Assembly: GCF_009909145.1 (NCBI RefSeq)
Contig: NZ_JAAAPJ010000001.1
Location: 186,001 to 250,000 of the forward strand
Length of the DNA: 64,000 nt
Reading direction: 5' to 3'
From: Corallococcus silvisoli
Lineage (GTDB): Bacteria; Myxococcota; Myxococcia; Myxococcales; Myxococcaceae
How positions within the stretch are numbered: position 1 is the first letter of the stretch; each line of letters begins with the position of its first letter. Positions 26,045 to 35,135 of this stretch are shown here, piece after piece. The notes under the pieces were generated by a model. That model was not told the DNA's origin. It was given only the letters and a program-made list of their open reading frames with translations, and did not search any database. A program made the position numbers and the translations under genes.

Positions 26045-27276
26045 GAATGTCCTCGCGGGGAGACGAGGCCCCGGTACACCTCGAGGATGTCCCGGGTGTA
26101 GCGCTCGCGGGAGAAGCGGTAGACGGCGGTCGCGCGGGCAGAGAAGGCCAGGGTGTCTCGCAGGCCTTCGTCCTCCAACAGCCGGCGCAGCGCCGCCGCG
26201 AGCGTGTTCGCGTTTCCGGGGGCGATGGCCAGGACGTCCGCTTCGTTCCGCAGCGACTCCGCGGCGCCGCTGGACCGCGAGATGACGGCGGCACGGCCGC
26301 AGGCGAGCGCCTCCGCGATGGTGAGGCCGAAGGGTTCGCGGCGGGTGCTCGCGTGCACGAAGACGTCCAGGTCCCGGTAGACGCGGGCGGGCTCGGGCTG
26401 GAAGGGCACGAAGCCCACGCGGCCCGTCAGGCCGTGGCGCTCCACCCACTCGCGCAGCTCCGCTTCGGTGAACTGCGAGCCCGCCGTGCGGTAGAGCGGG
26501 GCGCCCACGAGATAGAAGCGCACGGGGAGGTCCGGTCGCTGACGCGTCAGCAGGGCCGCGGCCTCCAGGAAGACGTCGTGCCCCTTCCAGCGTGCGTAGG
26601 TCGCCACCAGCCCCACGCGCGGCGTCCCCGGCGGCGCGGGGGGCAGCGCCGCCAGTTCATCTAGGTGCGCGCCGTCACCAGGACCCGGGGAGAACCGCTC
26701 CACGTCCACGCCGTTGGGGACGACGTGCACGGGCACCTCCCCGAGCACGGCGCGCGCGTCTTCGCCCACGGCCTGCGAGTTCGCGATGGCGGCCGACGCC
26801 AGGAGCCGCATCCCCATGAGGGCACGGCGCACGAGGGGACGTTCACCGAGGAAGTCGTGCACGTGCCACACGAGCGGAATCGCGAGCCCGGTGGTGGCCG
26901 CGCTCAACAGGTGCGTCTTGATGCCATTGGAATGGATCAGGTCGGGCGCCACGTCGCGCACCGCGCGCCGGAGCTCCAGGCCGTAGCGGGCCAGCATCAG
27001 CGGCGTGGGAGCCAGGTCGCGCGTGAAGCGCCAGAGGCCGGCCCGGCCCTGGCCCCTCAGTCCACTGTCGCCGAGCGCGGCCAGGGAGTCGGGAAGCGCG
27101 AGCACGCGGGTCTCCACGCCGAGGCCCCGGGCAAGCTCCACGAGTGGCCCGTCCGTGCCCGCGATGAGGTGCAGCGACAGCGCGGGCTCCATCTTGCGCA
27201 GACAGGCGAGGAGATCGACGAGCGCGCGCTCGGCGCCGCCCAGGATTCCCACGGGGTTGAGGAACAGGATGCGCAC
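26041..27276 (-). CDS. GT4-family glycosyltransferase
   Basis: 411 aa GT-B enzyme with N-terminus MRILFLNPVGILGGAERALV, DLIHSNGIKTHLLSAATTG in the acceptor domain, VPNGVDVERFSPGPG at the hinge, and the E-x7-E motif RREPFGLTIAEALACG. It follows the previous gene in the operon after 15 bases and overlaps the next by ATGA. Substrate unknown; presumably one linkage of the exported polysaccharide. Confidence 0.87.
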   Translation of the reverse strand: MRILFLNPVGILGGAERALVDLLACLRKMEPALSLHLIAGTDGPLVELARGLGVETRVLALPDSLAALGDSGLRGQGRAGLWRFTRDLAPTPLMLARYGLELRRAVRDVAPDLIHSNGIKTHLLSAATTGLAIPLVWHVHDFLGERPLVRRALMGMRLLASAAIANSQAVGEDARAVLGEVPVHVVPNGVDVERFSPGPGDGAHLDELAALPPAPPGTPRVGLVATYARWKGHDVFLEAAALLTRQRPDLPVRFYLVGAPLYRTAGSQFTEAELREWVERHGLTGRVGFVPFQPEPARVYRDLDVFVHASTRREPFGLTIAEALACGRAAVISRSSGAAESLRNEADVLAIAPGNANTLAAALRRLLEDEGLRDTLAFSARATAVYRFSRERYTRDILEVYRGLVSPRGHS

Positions 27277-27291
27277 GCGGAAGCGACCGAA

Positions 27292-28443
27292 TCAGACCCG
27301 TCCGGGCCGGTCAAGGCGATGCAGGTACGCGTCCAGCACCGTGCGCGCGTGGGCGCTCCAGGTGAAGCGTGCGGCCCGGGCTCGCCGCGTCTCCGGCTCC
27401 GGCGCGGGGCCGCGCCCGGTGAGCAATGCATCCACCGTGTCCGTCCACGCGGCCACGTCTCCCACCGGGCAGTACGTGCAGGCGTCGGCGCCCACTTCGC
27501 GCAGCACGGGCAGGTCGCTGGCCACCACGGGGACGCCACAAGCCAGGGCTTCGATGACCGGCAACCCGAAGCCTTCCGCCTCGCTGGGGACCAGCACCGC
27601 GCGCGCCTTGCGGTAGAGGCCCGCGAGCGTGGCTCGCTCCTGCCGGGGCGGCCGCAGCAGCGCATCCTCCAAGCCGAGCCGTGCGACCCGCGCCTGTTGC
27701 GCCGTGTCCAGGTCTCCGCCCTGTTGCACCAGCATGAGGTCCGGGTGCCGTGCGCGCAGCGCCGCGAAGACGTCGAAGAGCACGTCCAGGCGCTTGCGGC
27801 GGATGGCGCTTCCGACATGCAGCAGGTACGGGCGTCCGTGAAGCGGCGCGAGCACCGCGTCGCTGGCGTCTCCGGGAACAGGGGCCGGCCGGTACTCTGG
27901 TGACACGCCGTACGGAGCCCACACCAGCCGCTCGGGAGGCACCACGCTGTGCGCGAGCAGCTCCTCCCGCACCTGCTGCGTGCCGTGGAAGACGATGGCC
28001 GCGCGCTCCAGCCCCTTGAGCGTGGTGCGCGCCATCAGGCGGAACCACGCCGACCGTGGTTCGCGGTGGGGTTCCAGGACGGAGCGGAAGGCATCCAGGT
28101 CATGGCAGAAGACGCCGGTGCGGTCCGCTGGCAGCGCGTGGACGAGCTGCGCGTAGGTGTGGTCCACGACGTGGAACGCATCAGGGCCCCGGCGCTCTCG
28201 CAGCAGGCGCGTGGGGTAGAGGCCGAAGCGTGTGAGCAGCCGGTCCCCGTTGAAGGCGGCCTTGCGGCTGCCCACGCGGGGCAGTCCTCGCAGGACGCGA
28301 GGGATGGACGGCCGCACACGGGCGACGTCGACCTCGGCGGGAAAGGCCGTCAGCCCTTCCGCGAGCGCTTCGCCCACCAGGTCCATGCTGGGCCAGCCCT
28401 CCTCGCGCGGATCCATCAGGACCTTCAGTCGCAAGGCACTCAC
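27292..28443 (-). CDS. GT4-family glycosyltransferase
   Basis: 383 aa GT-B enzyme of the WbdA/mannosyltransferase-like branch. RPYLLHVGSAIRRKRLDVL and the motif SEAEGFGLPVIEALACG (E-x7-E) are clear. The GTG start at 28443 overlaps the stop of the upstream gene (GTGA). It is in the minus-strand flippase operon. Confidence 0.87.
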   Translation of the reverse strand: MSALRLKVLMDPREEGWPSMDLVGEALAEGLTAFPAEVDVARVRPSIPRVLRGLPRVGSRKAAFNGDRLLTRFGLYPTRLLRERRGPDAFHVVDHTYAQLVHALPADRTGVFCHDLDAFRSVLEPHREPRSAWFRLMARTTLKGLERAAIVFHGTQQVREELLAHSVVPPERLVWAPYGVSPEYRPAPVPGDASDAVLAPLHGRPYLLHVGSAIRRKRLDVLFDVFAALRARHPDLMLVQQGGDLDTAQQARVARLGLEDALLRPPRQERATLAGLYRKARAVLVPSEAEGFGLPVIEALACGVPVVASDLPVLREVGADACTYCPVGDVAAWTDTVDALLTGRGPAPEPETRRARAARFTWSAHARTVLDAYLHRLDRPGRV

Positions 28444-29603
28444 GGGCTGTCCCTGAACACAGGAGGGGCCTGACGCAGCAGATGCGCCACCGTGTGCTCC
28501 AGGGCGAAGTGCTCACGGTAGACGCGGCCCGCCCGCTCACCCAGGGCCCGGCGCTCCTCACCGTGCCCCAGCAGGTGCTCCACGAGCTCCAACAACGCAC
28601 CGGGGGATGCGTCGTCCGCGAGCGCCACGGGGCGCAGCTCACGCCACAGCGGTTCGGTCAGGTGTCCGGTGTGGGTGACGATGGGGAGGCCCAGGCCCAG
28701 GCCTCCCATCGCGCTGCTGCGCCGCGCGCTGACGCCATCCGGGTACGGCTGCAACAACACCTCCGCCGCGCTCAGGTGCGCGGCGACGTCCTCCGGTGAC
28801 AGGCCGTCCCTCGCGTGGAGCCTGCGGGCCAGCGCGGGATGCCTCCGCGCGATGGTGCCGCACCAGCCCTGGCTGCCCCGGCCCAGCAGCAGCGCCTGTC
28901 GCCGTTCATCGCGCTGCAACAACGGGACGAGCACCGCCTCCAGTGGCTTCGCGATGGCCGCGCCATAGGTGCCGAAGTGCGCCACGCACGGTGTCCCCCC
29001 CAACGCCTCGCGCACCGCTCGCACGGCCTCCCGCGAGACCTCGAGGGGCAGGGGACTGGCGATGGGACACCACCGGGCTCGCGTGCGCAGCGGCTCCGGA
29101 AGATGCTCCGCCCACGCGGGGATGGAGACGTAGGCGCGCCCCACGCCATGCGCCAGCGTGCGCAACATGACGCGTGTGACGCCCGCGAGCACCTGATGCC
29201 GCCACGGCGCACCCGCGCTCCATGGGTACACCGCTTCGTGGAGGAACAGCTCGCGCTCGTCCTGCCGCCTCGCCGCGAACCACGCGCAGAACGGCACGTT
29301 CATCGCCTTCCAGCCGAACGCATGCGGTACGTACTGGAGCAAGAGCCTCCGGGGGCCCGGATACGCATCCAGCTCCCGTGTCAGGCGCGGCAAGCCCAGC
29401 GGCGTGAAGAGGCCGGGCCAGCGGTGCACCGTGACGCCCTGCTCCTCCGTGACGGCCTCGGTCCCCGGGGTCCACACCCGCACCGTCTCCCCCGCCTTCA
29501 CCAGCGCCTGGGCGATGCTCCTCGAATGGTCGGAGACTCCGCCGGGCGCGGGCGGATACTCGCCGGTCAGCAGGTGCCACGTCGGGGCCGCGGGACGGCT
29601 CAC
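28440..29603 (-). CDS. glycosyltransferase, GT-B fold with degenerate E-x7-E motif
   Basis: 387 aa. The N-terminus TWHLLTGEYPPAPGGVSDHS is a normal GT4 opening, but the donor-site segment reads LLQPYPDGVSARRSSAMGGL and continues GLGLPIVTH, with no E-x7-E pair. This PYPDGVS-type segment is seen in a subset of GT4 enzymes and may use other residues for the donor phosphate. The GTG start at 29603 overlaps the wzx stop (GTGA), and the next gene overlaps its stop. The long frame upstream is the shadow of wzx. It probably acts directly after the flippase gene in the same operon; activity is likely but less certain than for its neighbours. Confidence 0.75.
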   Translation of the reverse strand: MSRPAAPTWHLLTGEYPPAPGGVSDHSRSIAQALVKAGETVRVWTPGTEAVTEEQGVTVHRWPGLFTPLGLPRLTRELDAYPGPRRLLLQYVPHAFGWKAMNVPFCAWFAARRQDERELFLHEAVYPWSAGAPWRHQVLAGVTRVMLRTLAHGVGRAYVSIPAWAEHLPEPLRTRARWCPIASPLPLEVSREAVRAVREALGGTPCVAHFGTYGAAIAKPLEAVLVPLLQRDERRQALLLGRGSQGWCGTIARRHPALARRLHARDGLSPEDVAAHLSAAEVLLQPYPDGVSARRSSAMGGLGLGLPIVTHTGHLTEPLWRELRPVALADDASPGALLELVEHLLGHGEERRALGERAGRVYREHFALEHTVAHLLRQAPPVFRDSP

Positions 29604-31111
29604 GGCGGCGCCCGCCTCGCGCGCACCTGCTGGACGAGGCCGCGCAGCTCCCCCAGCAGCGACAGGCCGCGCCGCGTGGCTTCGCGCGCGAGCACCAGCG
29701 CGGTCAGCACGCCCGCCGCCACCAGCGCCTGCACCAGCAGGCCATCCTCTCCCATCGCGAGCCGGGAGAGCCCCAGCGCCAGCGCGAGCAGCGCGCCCAC
29801 CGTGAGGAACGGCTCCATCACCTCGAACTCGAGCCGCGACAGGCTCGGGTTGCGTCGCGCCACCAGCCGCGCCGTCACCCACAGCTCGGTGAGCGTGATG
29901 ACCGTCGCGCTCACCCCGACGCCGACGATGCCCCACCGCATCACCGCGAGCGCCCCCAGGGCGAAGCGCGCGAGGCTGGCGGCGGTGGCGACGTACATCC
30001 GCTCCCGCGCGTGTCCGCTGGCGTGCTGTTGCGAGTGCAGCAGGCCCTGCACCGCCTGCATCGAGGCCTCGATGGTGAACCACTGCACCAGCGTGGACGC
30101 GAGGCTCCAGCGCGCTCCGAAGACCACCGGGATGAAGGGCGGCAGCGCGATGACACCGAAGGGGATGGCCAGGCACAGGACCGCGCTGACGCGCCGGATG
30201 GACGTGCGCAGGTACTCCGCCAGCGCGACCGGATCCTGCTGCATGCGGCTGTAGGCCGGATACGCGACGCGCGTGAGGACGCTGCTCAGCGCCAGCGGCA
30301 CGGAGGCCAGGGCGCTCGCCCAGTTCACCAGCCCCACCGCGTCCTTGCCCTCCATGCGCCCCACCACGAGCGGAATCCAACCCTGGAGCGCGGCGGGGAT
30401 GATGCCGGTGAGCTGGAACCAGATGCCGAAGGCGAGCAGCCGCTTCACGATGTCCCACCGGAACGCGCCCCTCGGCCTCCAGCCCGCCGCCGCCCAGAGC
30501 ATCAACATGCCCAGGCCGCCTCGCACCAGCCCTCCGCCGATGAGCGACCACGCGCCGCAGTGCAACCACGCCAGCAGGATGGTGGCCGCCGTCTGCGCGA
30601 TGCCCTCGATGAGCTCGATGCGCGCGAGCTTGGGGAAGTGGAGCTGACGCTCCAGCACCATGATGGGAATCACTCGCAGCGAGTGGAAGAACAACCCCAG
30701 CGCCATCACGCTCACCATCGACGCGCCCGAAGGGCCCAGGTCGTACGAGCGCGACAGCCACGGCGCGAGCAACAAGAGCACGCCCACGATGAGGACGGTG
30801 AACGCCTGGTGGCTCCAGAACGCGGTGCTGATCTCATCTTGGGTGGGCTCGTGCTGCTGGCGCACCAGCGAGGCGCTGAGGCCCAGGTCCCCCAGGAACG
30901 CGCCCATCGCGGCGGTGAAGGCGACGATGGCGAACGCGCCGTAGTCCCCCGGGAACAGCAGGTGCGACAGGGCGAGCGAACTCACCACGCGCAGCCCCAG
31001 GGAGCCGAGCGTCCGCAGGCCCAGCGCGATGATGGAGCGCTGGGCGCGGACCTTCACGTCCGACGTGCCCAGCTCCGGTGCGTCGGGCGTGGAGGTGGGA
31101 CGGCTGCTCAT
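29600..31111 (-). CDS. wzx: Wzx-type oligosaccharide flippase
   Basis: 503 aa with about 12-14 membrane helices, MOP superfamily (Polysacc_synt family). The start region RAQRSIIALGLRTLGSLGLR is followed by the typical first helices (LLFPGDYGAFAIVAFTAAMG). It moves undecaprenyl-linked repeat units to the periplasmic side. The ATG at 31111 (MSSRPTSTPDAPE) is preferred to much earlier in-frame starts, which run through low-complexity sequence and into the divergent gene. It is first in a five-gene operon with four glycosyltransferases and is divergent from the ROK kinase gene. Confidence 0.87.
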   Translation of the reverse strand: MSSRPTSTPDAPELGTSDVKVRAQRSIIALGLRTLGSLGLRVVSSLALSHLLFPGDYGAFAIVAFTAAMGAFLGDLGLSASLVRQQHEPTQDEISTAFWSHQAFTVLIVGVLLLLAPWLSRSYDLGPSGASMVSVMALGLFFHSLRVIPIMVLERQLHFPKLARIELIEGIAQTAATILLAWLHCGAWSLIGGGLVRGGLGMLMLWAAAGWRPRGAFRWDIVKRLLAFGIWFQLTGIIPAALQGWIPLVVGRMEGKDAVGLVNWASALASVPLALSSVLTRVAYPAYSRMQQDPVALAEYLRTSIRRVSAVLCLAIPFGVIALPPFIPVVFGARWSLASTLVQWFTIEASMQAVQGLLHSQQHASGHARERMYVATAASLARFALGALAVMRWGIVGVGVSATVITLTELWVTARLVARRNPSLSRLEFEVMEPFLTVGALLALALGLSRLAMGEDGLLVQALVAAGVLTALVLAREATRRGLSLLGELRGLVQQVRARRAPP

Positions 31112-31355
31112 GGGAAGGCGGGGCGCTCCACGAAGGGGACTGGCGCTCAAGCCTATATGCGCCCTTGCTTCCGGCGAACAAGGGCCGGAGGAGGAGGGCG
31201 CGCGGTTCTCCTCCGAGGCGGAAGGGCCCGGATGCAGCCCCGGGGAGCGGGCGAGCGGCCCCGGGGGTTCCCGGCACGGCGGCCCCTGCGGGAACGCCAC
31301 TGCGCAGATTGTGCCGCGTGCGGCCACCAGTGCGCCGCGAACCAGGGGGCGCGAC
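31112..31355. other. divergent intergenic region, wzx / ROK kinase
   Basis: 244 bases between two divergent starts. The only AT-rich spot is TATAGG read on the minus strand near 31154-31159, with TTGTTC 18 bases upstream, a poor sigma-70 candidate for wzx. No hairpin, repeat or sigma-54 element was seen. Confidence 0.4.
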
Positions 31356-32381
31356 ATGGCCGACGCTTCAGCGAAGAACGGGCACGGAGCCACGAACGGG
31401 ACACCGAAGGACGCGGCTCGCGCATGGGGAGGCATCGACCTGGGCGGCACCAAGATTGAAGCCGTCGTCGTGGACGCGAGCGGCGAGGTGCTGGGCCGGG
31501 CCCGCCACCTGACTCCCGCCGAGGGCGGCCCGGACGTGATCGTGAAGGAACTCTACGGCACGCTGGGCGAAGCGGCGAAGACGGCGGGCATCGAGCCCGC
31601 GAAGCTCGCCGGGGTGGGCGTGGGCGCTCCAGGCGCGGTGGATGCCAACAGCGGCACGCTCGCGCACACGGCCAACGTGGCGGGGGGGTGGGAGGCGCCG
31701 TATCCGCTCGCCTCGGACCTGGGCGACCTCGTGGGCGGCAAGGTGGTGCTGGGCAACGACGTGCAGGTCGCGGTCGCCGCCGAGTACAAGCTGGGCGCGG
31801 GGCGCGACTACCGCTCACTGCTGGGCGTGTGGTGGGGCACGGGCGTTGGCGGCGGGCTGGTGCTCAATGGCGTGCCATGGCGGGGGCAGGGGGCCGCCGG
31901 TGAGATTGGCCACATGGTGGTGAAGCCCAACGGCGCGCGCTGTGGCTGCGGCCGGCGCGGCTGCATGGAGGCCTACGCGGGCCGGGCGTCCATGGAGCGC
32001 AAGGCGCGCAGCGCGGCGAGGAAAGGGGAGAAGACGGTCCTGTTCGACATCATGCGCGAGAAGCACCGCACGCGCCTGTCGAGCGGCGTGTGGGCGCGGG
32101 CGCTGAAGGAGAAGGATCCGCTGGCGACGCGGCTCATCGACCGGGCCATCGAGATGCTGGGCGCGACGCTCGCGTCCGTCATCAACCTGCTGGACCTGGA
32201 GGCCATCGTCATCGGAGGCGGGCTGGGGTCCCGGCTGGGGCCGGCCTACCTGGGCCGCATCCAGGACGCCATGTACCCGCACCTGTTCATCACGGAGCGC
32301 AGGCCCGCGATGCATGTGTCGACGCTGGGGGACTTGTCCGGCGCCATTGGCGCGGCGCTGCTCGCGGGCCCGCAGATGTGA
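31356..32381 (+). CDS. ROK-family sugar kinase, glucokinase-like
   Basis: 341 aa. The ATP phosphate loop WGGIDLGGTKIEAVVVD is near residues 24-40, with catalytic Asp in VVLGNDVQVA and LLGVWWGTGVGGGLVL. The ROK zinc site is EIGHMVVKP plus CGCGRRGCME. These are all features of active ROK kinases, most likely glucokinase, giving glucose-6-phosphate for UDP-glucose supply; N-acetyl-mannosamine or other hexosamine kinases are also ROK proteins, so the sugar is not certain. The ATG at 31356 follows an AGGGGGC site. It stands divergent from wzx and 25 bases before another glycosyltransferase gene. Confidence 0.85.
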   Translation: MADASAKNGHGATNGTPKDAARAWGGIDLGGTKIEAVVVDASGEVLGRARHLTPAEGGPDVIVKELYGTLGEAAKTAGIEPAKLAGVGVGAPGAVDANSGTLAHTANVAGGWEAPYPLASDLGDLVGGKVVLGNDVQVAVAAEYKLGAGRDYRSLLGVWWGTGVGGGLVLNGVPWRGQGAAGEIGHMVVKPNGARCGCGRRGCMEAYAGRASMERKARSAARKGEKTVLFDIMREKHRTRLSSGVWARALKEKDPLATRLIDRAIEMLGATLASVINLLDLEAIVIGGGLGSRLGPAYLGRIQDAMYPHLFITERRPAMHVSTLGDLSGAIGAALLAGPQM

Positions 32382-32406
32382 GGAGCGCCTGCTATGAAGC
32401 GCGCGC

Positions 32407-33555
32407 ATGCGCGTGCTCCTGGCCATCCACCACCCGCTGTCCCAGGACCTGGGTGCGCCCGGCGTGACGCTCGCGCTGGGCCGGGCGCTCCAGGCCCGGG
32501 GCTGCACCGTGGACTACTACAGCTACGGCGAGGCCTTCCCCGGGGAGCGGCACCACTCCGCGCTCCACAACCTCCGCTTCCCGTGGATCCTCTCCGCGCA
32601 CCTCGCCCGCGCCGCAAGGAACTACGACGTGCTCGACGTCACCACCGGCGACGCCTGGCCCTGGGCCCGCGCGGGCCGCCCCGGCGCCGCCGCGCGCCAC
32701 GCGCTGGTGACGCGCAGCCACGGCCTGGAGCACACCGTCTCCGAACAGCTCCGCGCCGACGCGCGCGAGGGCAAGGCGCGCCTGAGCTGGAAGTACCCGC
32801 TGTACCACGGGGGCTTCCGCCTCTGGGAAGTGGCGCAGACGCTGCGCCTCGCGGACCGCTCCGTGCTCCTCAACGAAGCGGATGCCGCCTACGCGCGTGA
32901 ACGGCTGCGCGTCCCCGCGCCGAAGCTGAGCCTCATCCCCCACGGCCTCGCGGAGGCCTTCCACGGACTGCCCGCGCCCGCGCCACCTCCGGACGGACCG
33001 CTGCGCCTCGCGACCGTGGGCACCTTCATCCAGCGCAAGGGACGCGAGGACGTCATCGCCGCCGCGAGCCGGCTGCACGCCTGGGGGCTCGACTTCACCC
33101 TGACCCTGTACGGCACCGGCACCCCCGAAGCGGAGGTCCGCGCCGCCTTCCCCGCGCCCCTCCAGCCGCGCCTGCGCGTGGTGCCGCACTACGCCCACGC
33201 GACGCTGCCCGGCCTGCTCGCGCGGGAGGAGGTGCTGCTCTTCCCCAGTCACGCGGAGGGCTACGGCATGGCGCTGGTGGAGGCCATGGCCTCCGGGCTC
33301 GTGCCCGTCTCCACCCCCGTGGGCGTGGCGCCCTCCGTCGTGCACCCCGGCCGCACGGGCTTCCTCGTCCCCATCGGGGACGTGGACGCCCTGGTGCACG
33401 CGGTGCGCACGCTCGCGCGGGACACGGCCCTGCGACAGGCGCTGCGCCGCGCGGCCCAGGCTCAAGTCCAGGGACTCACCTGGCCCGACATCGCCACCCG
33501 CACCCTGTCGCTTTACGAAGAAGTCCTGCGTGTCGGCTCTCTTGGAAGCAGGTAG
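32407..33555 (+). CDS. GT4-family glycosyltransferase
   Basis: 382 aa GT-B enzyme with N-terminus MRVLLAIHHPLSQDLGAPGV, RLATVGTFIQRKGREDVIA in the donor domain and the E-x7-E motif HAEGYGMALVEAMASG. It lies between the ROK kinase and the WecA-like gene, same strand. An in-frame alternative start is not evident; a nearby ATG at 32394 is in another frame. Confidence 0.87.
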   Translation: MRVLLAIHHPLSQDLGAPGVTLALGRALQARGCTVDYYSYGEAFPGERHHSALHNLRFPWILSAHLARAARNYDVLDVTTGDAWPWARAGRPGAAARHALVTRSHGLEHTVSEQLRADAREGKARLSWKYPLYHGGFRLWEVAQTLRLADRSVLLNEADAAYARERLRVPAPKLSLIPHGLAEAFHGLPAPAPPPDGPLRLATVGTFIQRKGREDVIAAASRLHAWGLDFTLTLYGTGTPEAEVRAAFPAPLQPRLRVVPHYAHATLPGLLAREEVLLFPSHAEGYGMALVEAMASGLVPVSTPVGVAPSVVHPGRTGFLVPIGDVDALVHAVRTLARDTALRQALRRAAQAQVQGLTWPDIATRTLSLYEEVLRVGSLGSR

Positions 33556-33619
33556 GCAGGCGAGTCGTTCCGCACCTGCGCCGCCGGGACGTTGACGCGT
33601 TGCATAGAGGGCCGTCACG

Positions 33620-35131
33620 ATGTGGGGTGGACGTTCTCCCCGCATGATCACCTTCTTCGTCGCCTTCCTCGTATCGCTCGTCGTGGCGCTGGCGCTCACG
33701 TGGGGCGTGCGTGAGCGCGCGTTGGCGTGGGGCTGGTTGGATCAGGCGAACTCCAGCCGCAAGGTGCACGTGCGGCCCATCCCCCGGTTGGGCGGGATTG
33801 GCATCGTGGGGGGCTTCTTCGCGCCGCTGTGCGCGTTGTTCCTGGTGGATTCGGGCGTGGGGGACCAGTTCGTCTCGCAGACGGCGCTCATCGTGGGGCT
33901 CTTCGTCGGCGGCGGCATCATCGCGGCGCTGGGCCTCTACGACGACCTCAAGGGGGCGGGCGCGAAGCTGAAGTTCTCCGTGCAGTTCGCGGTGGCGCTG
34001 GGCCTCTACGCGCTGGGGTTCCGCATCGAGGTGCTGGCCAACCCGTTCGGCGCGGAGCTGACGCTGGGGCTGCTCAGCCTGCCCCTGACGCTGCTGTGGG
34101 TGGTGGGCGTCATCAACGCGCTCAACCTCATCGACGGGTTGGACGGGCTGGCGGGCGGGGTCGCGTTCTTCGGGGTGGGCACCCACTTCCTGCTCGCGCT
34201 GATGCGCGGGGACGTGCTGCTGTGCCTGCTGATGGCCGCGCTCGCGGGCGCCATCCTTGGGTTCCTGGTGTTCAACTTCAACCCGGCCTCCATCTTCATG
34301 GGGGACACGGGCAGCATGTTCCTGGGCTTCGTGCTCGCGGCGGTGTCCATCAAGACGTCGTCGAAGAGCGGCACCGCGGTGGCGTTGCTCGTGCCGGTGA
34401 TGGCGCTGGGCCTGCCCATCATGGACACGCTGCTGGCCATGGTGCGCCGCTCGCTGCTGGGCAGACCGATGTTCAGCGCGGACAAGGAGCACATCCACCA
34501 CCGGCTGATGAGCCGCCTGCTGCTCTCCCACCGCACCACCGTGCTGGTGCTCTACGCGCTGTGCACGCTCTTCATGCTCACCGCGCTGGGGCTCCACTTC
34601 GCCAACAGCACGCAGAGCGCGCTGCTGCTCTGCGGCATGGGCGTCGTCATCGTGGTGCTGATGCGCAAGCTGGGCTACCTGGACATGCGCCACGTGGGCG
34701 CCGTCCAGCAGACGCGCCAGCACAACCACGAGCTGCGCACGCTGGTGCGCTCCGTCACCGCCGCGGTGCGCGCGGCCGGTTCGTTCCAGGAGGTGTGGAA
34801 CGCCGTGCGCCCGCTGTCCGGCGGCATGTCCACGTCCCAGGTGGAGCTGCGCCTGCGCCGCCCGCATGAGGAGCCGGGCGGAGGCGTCATCTTCGAGTCG
34901 AAGGATCCCGCGGCCGGCTCCGCCGCCGCGCTGGAGGTGCGCATCGACGTGAAGGACGGAGAGGCGCTGCTCGGCGTCCTGCGCCTGGTCTGGCGCGACG
35001 GGCGCTCCACCATCGACCGGGACGAGGAGCTGGCGCTGGAGGTGCTCGCGGACGTGGTGGCCGAACGCGCCGGGCAGCTGGTGGCCCTGGAGGCCGCCGA
35101 GCCCGGGCGCATCATCGCGCTGCGGCGGTGA
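33620..35131 (+). CDS. WecA/MraY-like undecaprenyl-phosphate sugar-1-phosphate transferase with extra C-terminal GAF-like domain
   Basis: 503 aa. Residues 1-345 hold about 11 helices and the PNPT-family motifs in order: KVHVRPIPRLGGIGI, LGLYDDLKGAG (metal Asp pair), NALNLIDGLDGLAGG, NPASIFMGDTGSMFLGF and the C-terminal HIHHRLMSR. These transfer HexNAc-1-phosphate to undecaprenyl phosphate and begin repeat-unit synthesis. About 150 further cytosolic residues follow, resembling a GAF-type sensory fold (VELRLRR, then GVLRLVWRDGRS, then DEELALEVLADVVAERAGQL). The ATG at 33620 has GAGGG 8 bases upstream; the ATG at 33644 (MITFFVAF) is an alternative. It appears to be the initiating enzyme for this locus; no WbaP-type gene is present in the window. 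Confidence 0.85.
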   Translation: MWGGRSPRMITFFVAFLVSLVVALALTWGVRERALAWGWLDQANSSRKVHVRPIPRLGGIGIVGGFFAPLCALFLVDSGVGDQFVSQTALIVGLFVGGGIIAALGLYDDLKGAGAKLKFSVQFAVALGLYALGFRIEVLANPFGAELTLGLLSLPLTLLWVVGVINALNLIDGLDGLAGGVAFFGVGTHFLLALMRGDVLLCLLMAALAGAILGFLVFNFNPASIFMGDTGSMFLGFVLAAVSIKTSSKSGTAVALLVPVMALGLPIMDTLLAMVRRSLLGRPMFSADKEHIHHRLMSRLLLSHRTTVLVLYALCTLFMLTALGLHFANSTQSALLLCGMGVVIVVLMRKLGYLDMRHVGAVQQTRQHNHELRTLVRSVTAAVRAAGSFQEVWNAVRPLSGGMSTSQVELRLRRPHEEPGGGVIFESKDPAAGSAAALEVRIDVKDGEALLGVLRLVWRDGRSTIDRDEELALEVLADVVAERAGQLVALEAAEPGRIIALRR

Positions 35132-35135
35132 GCGC

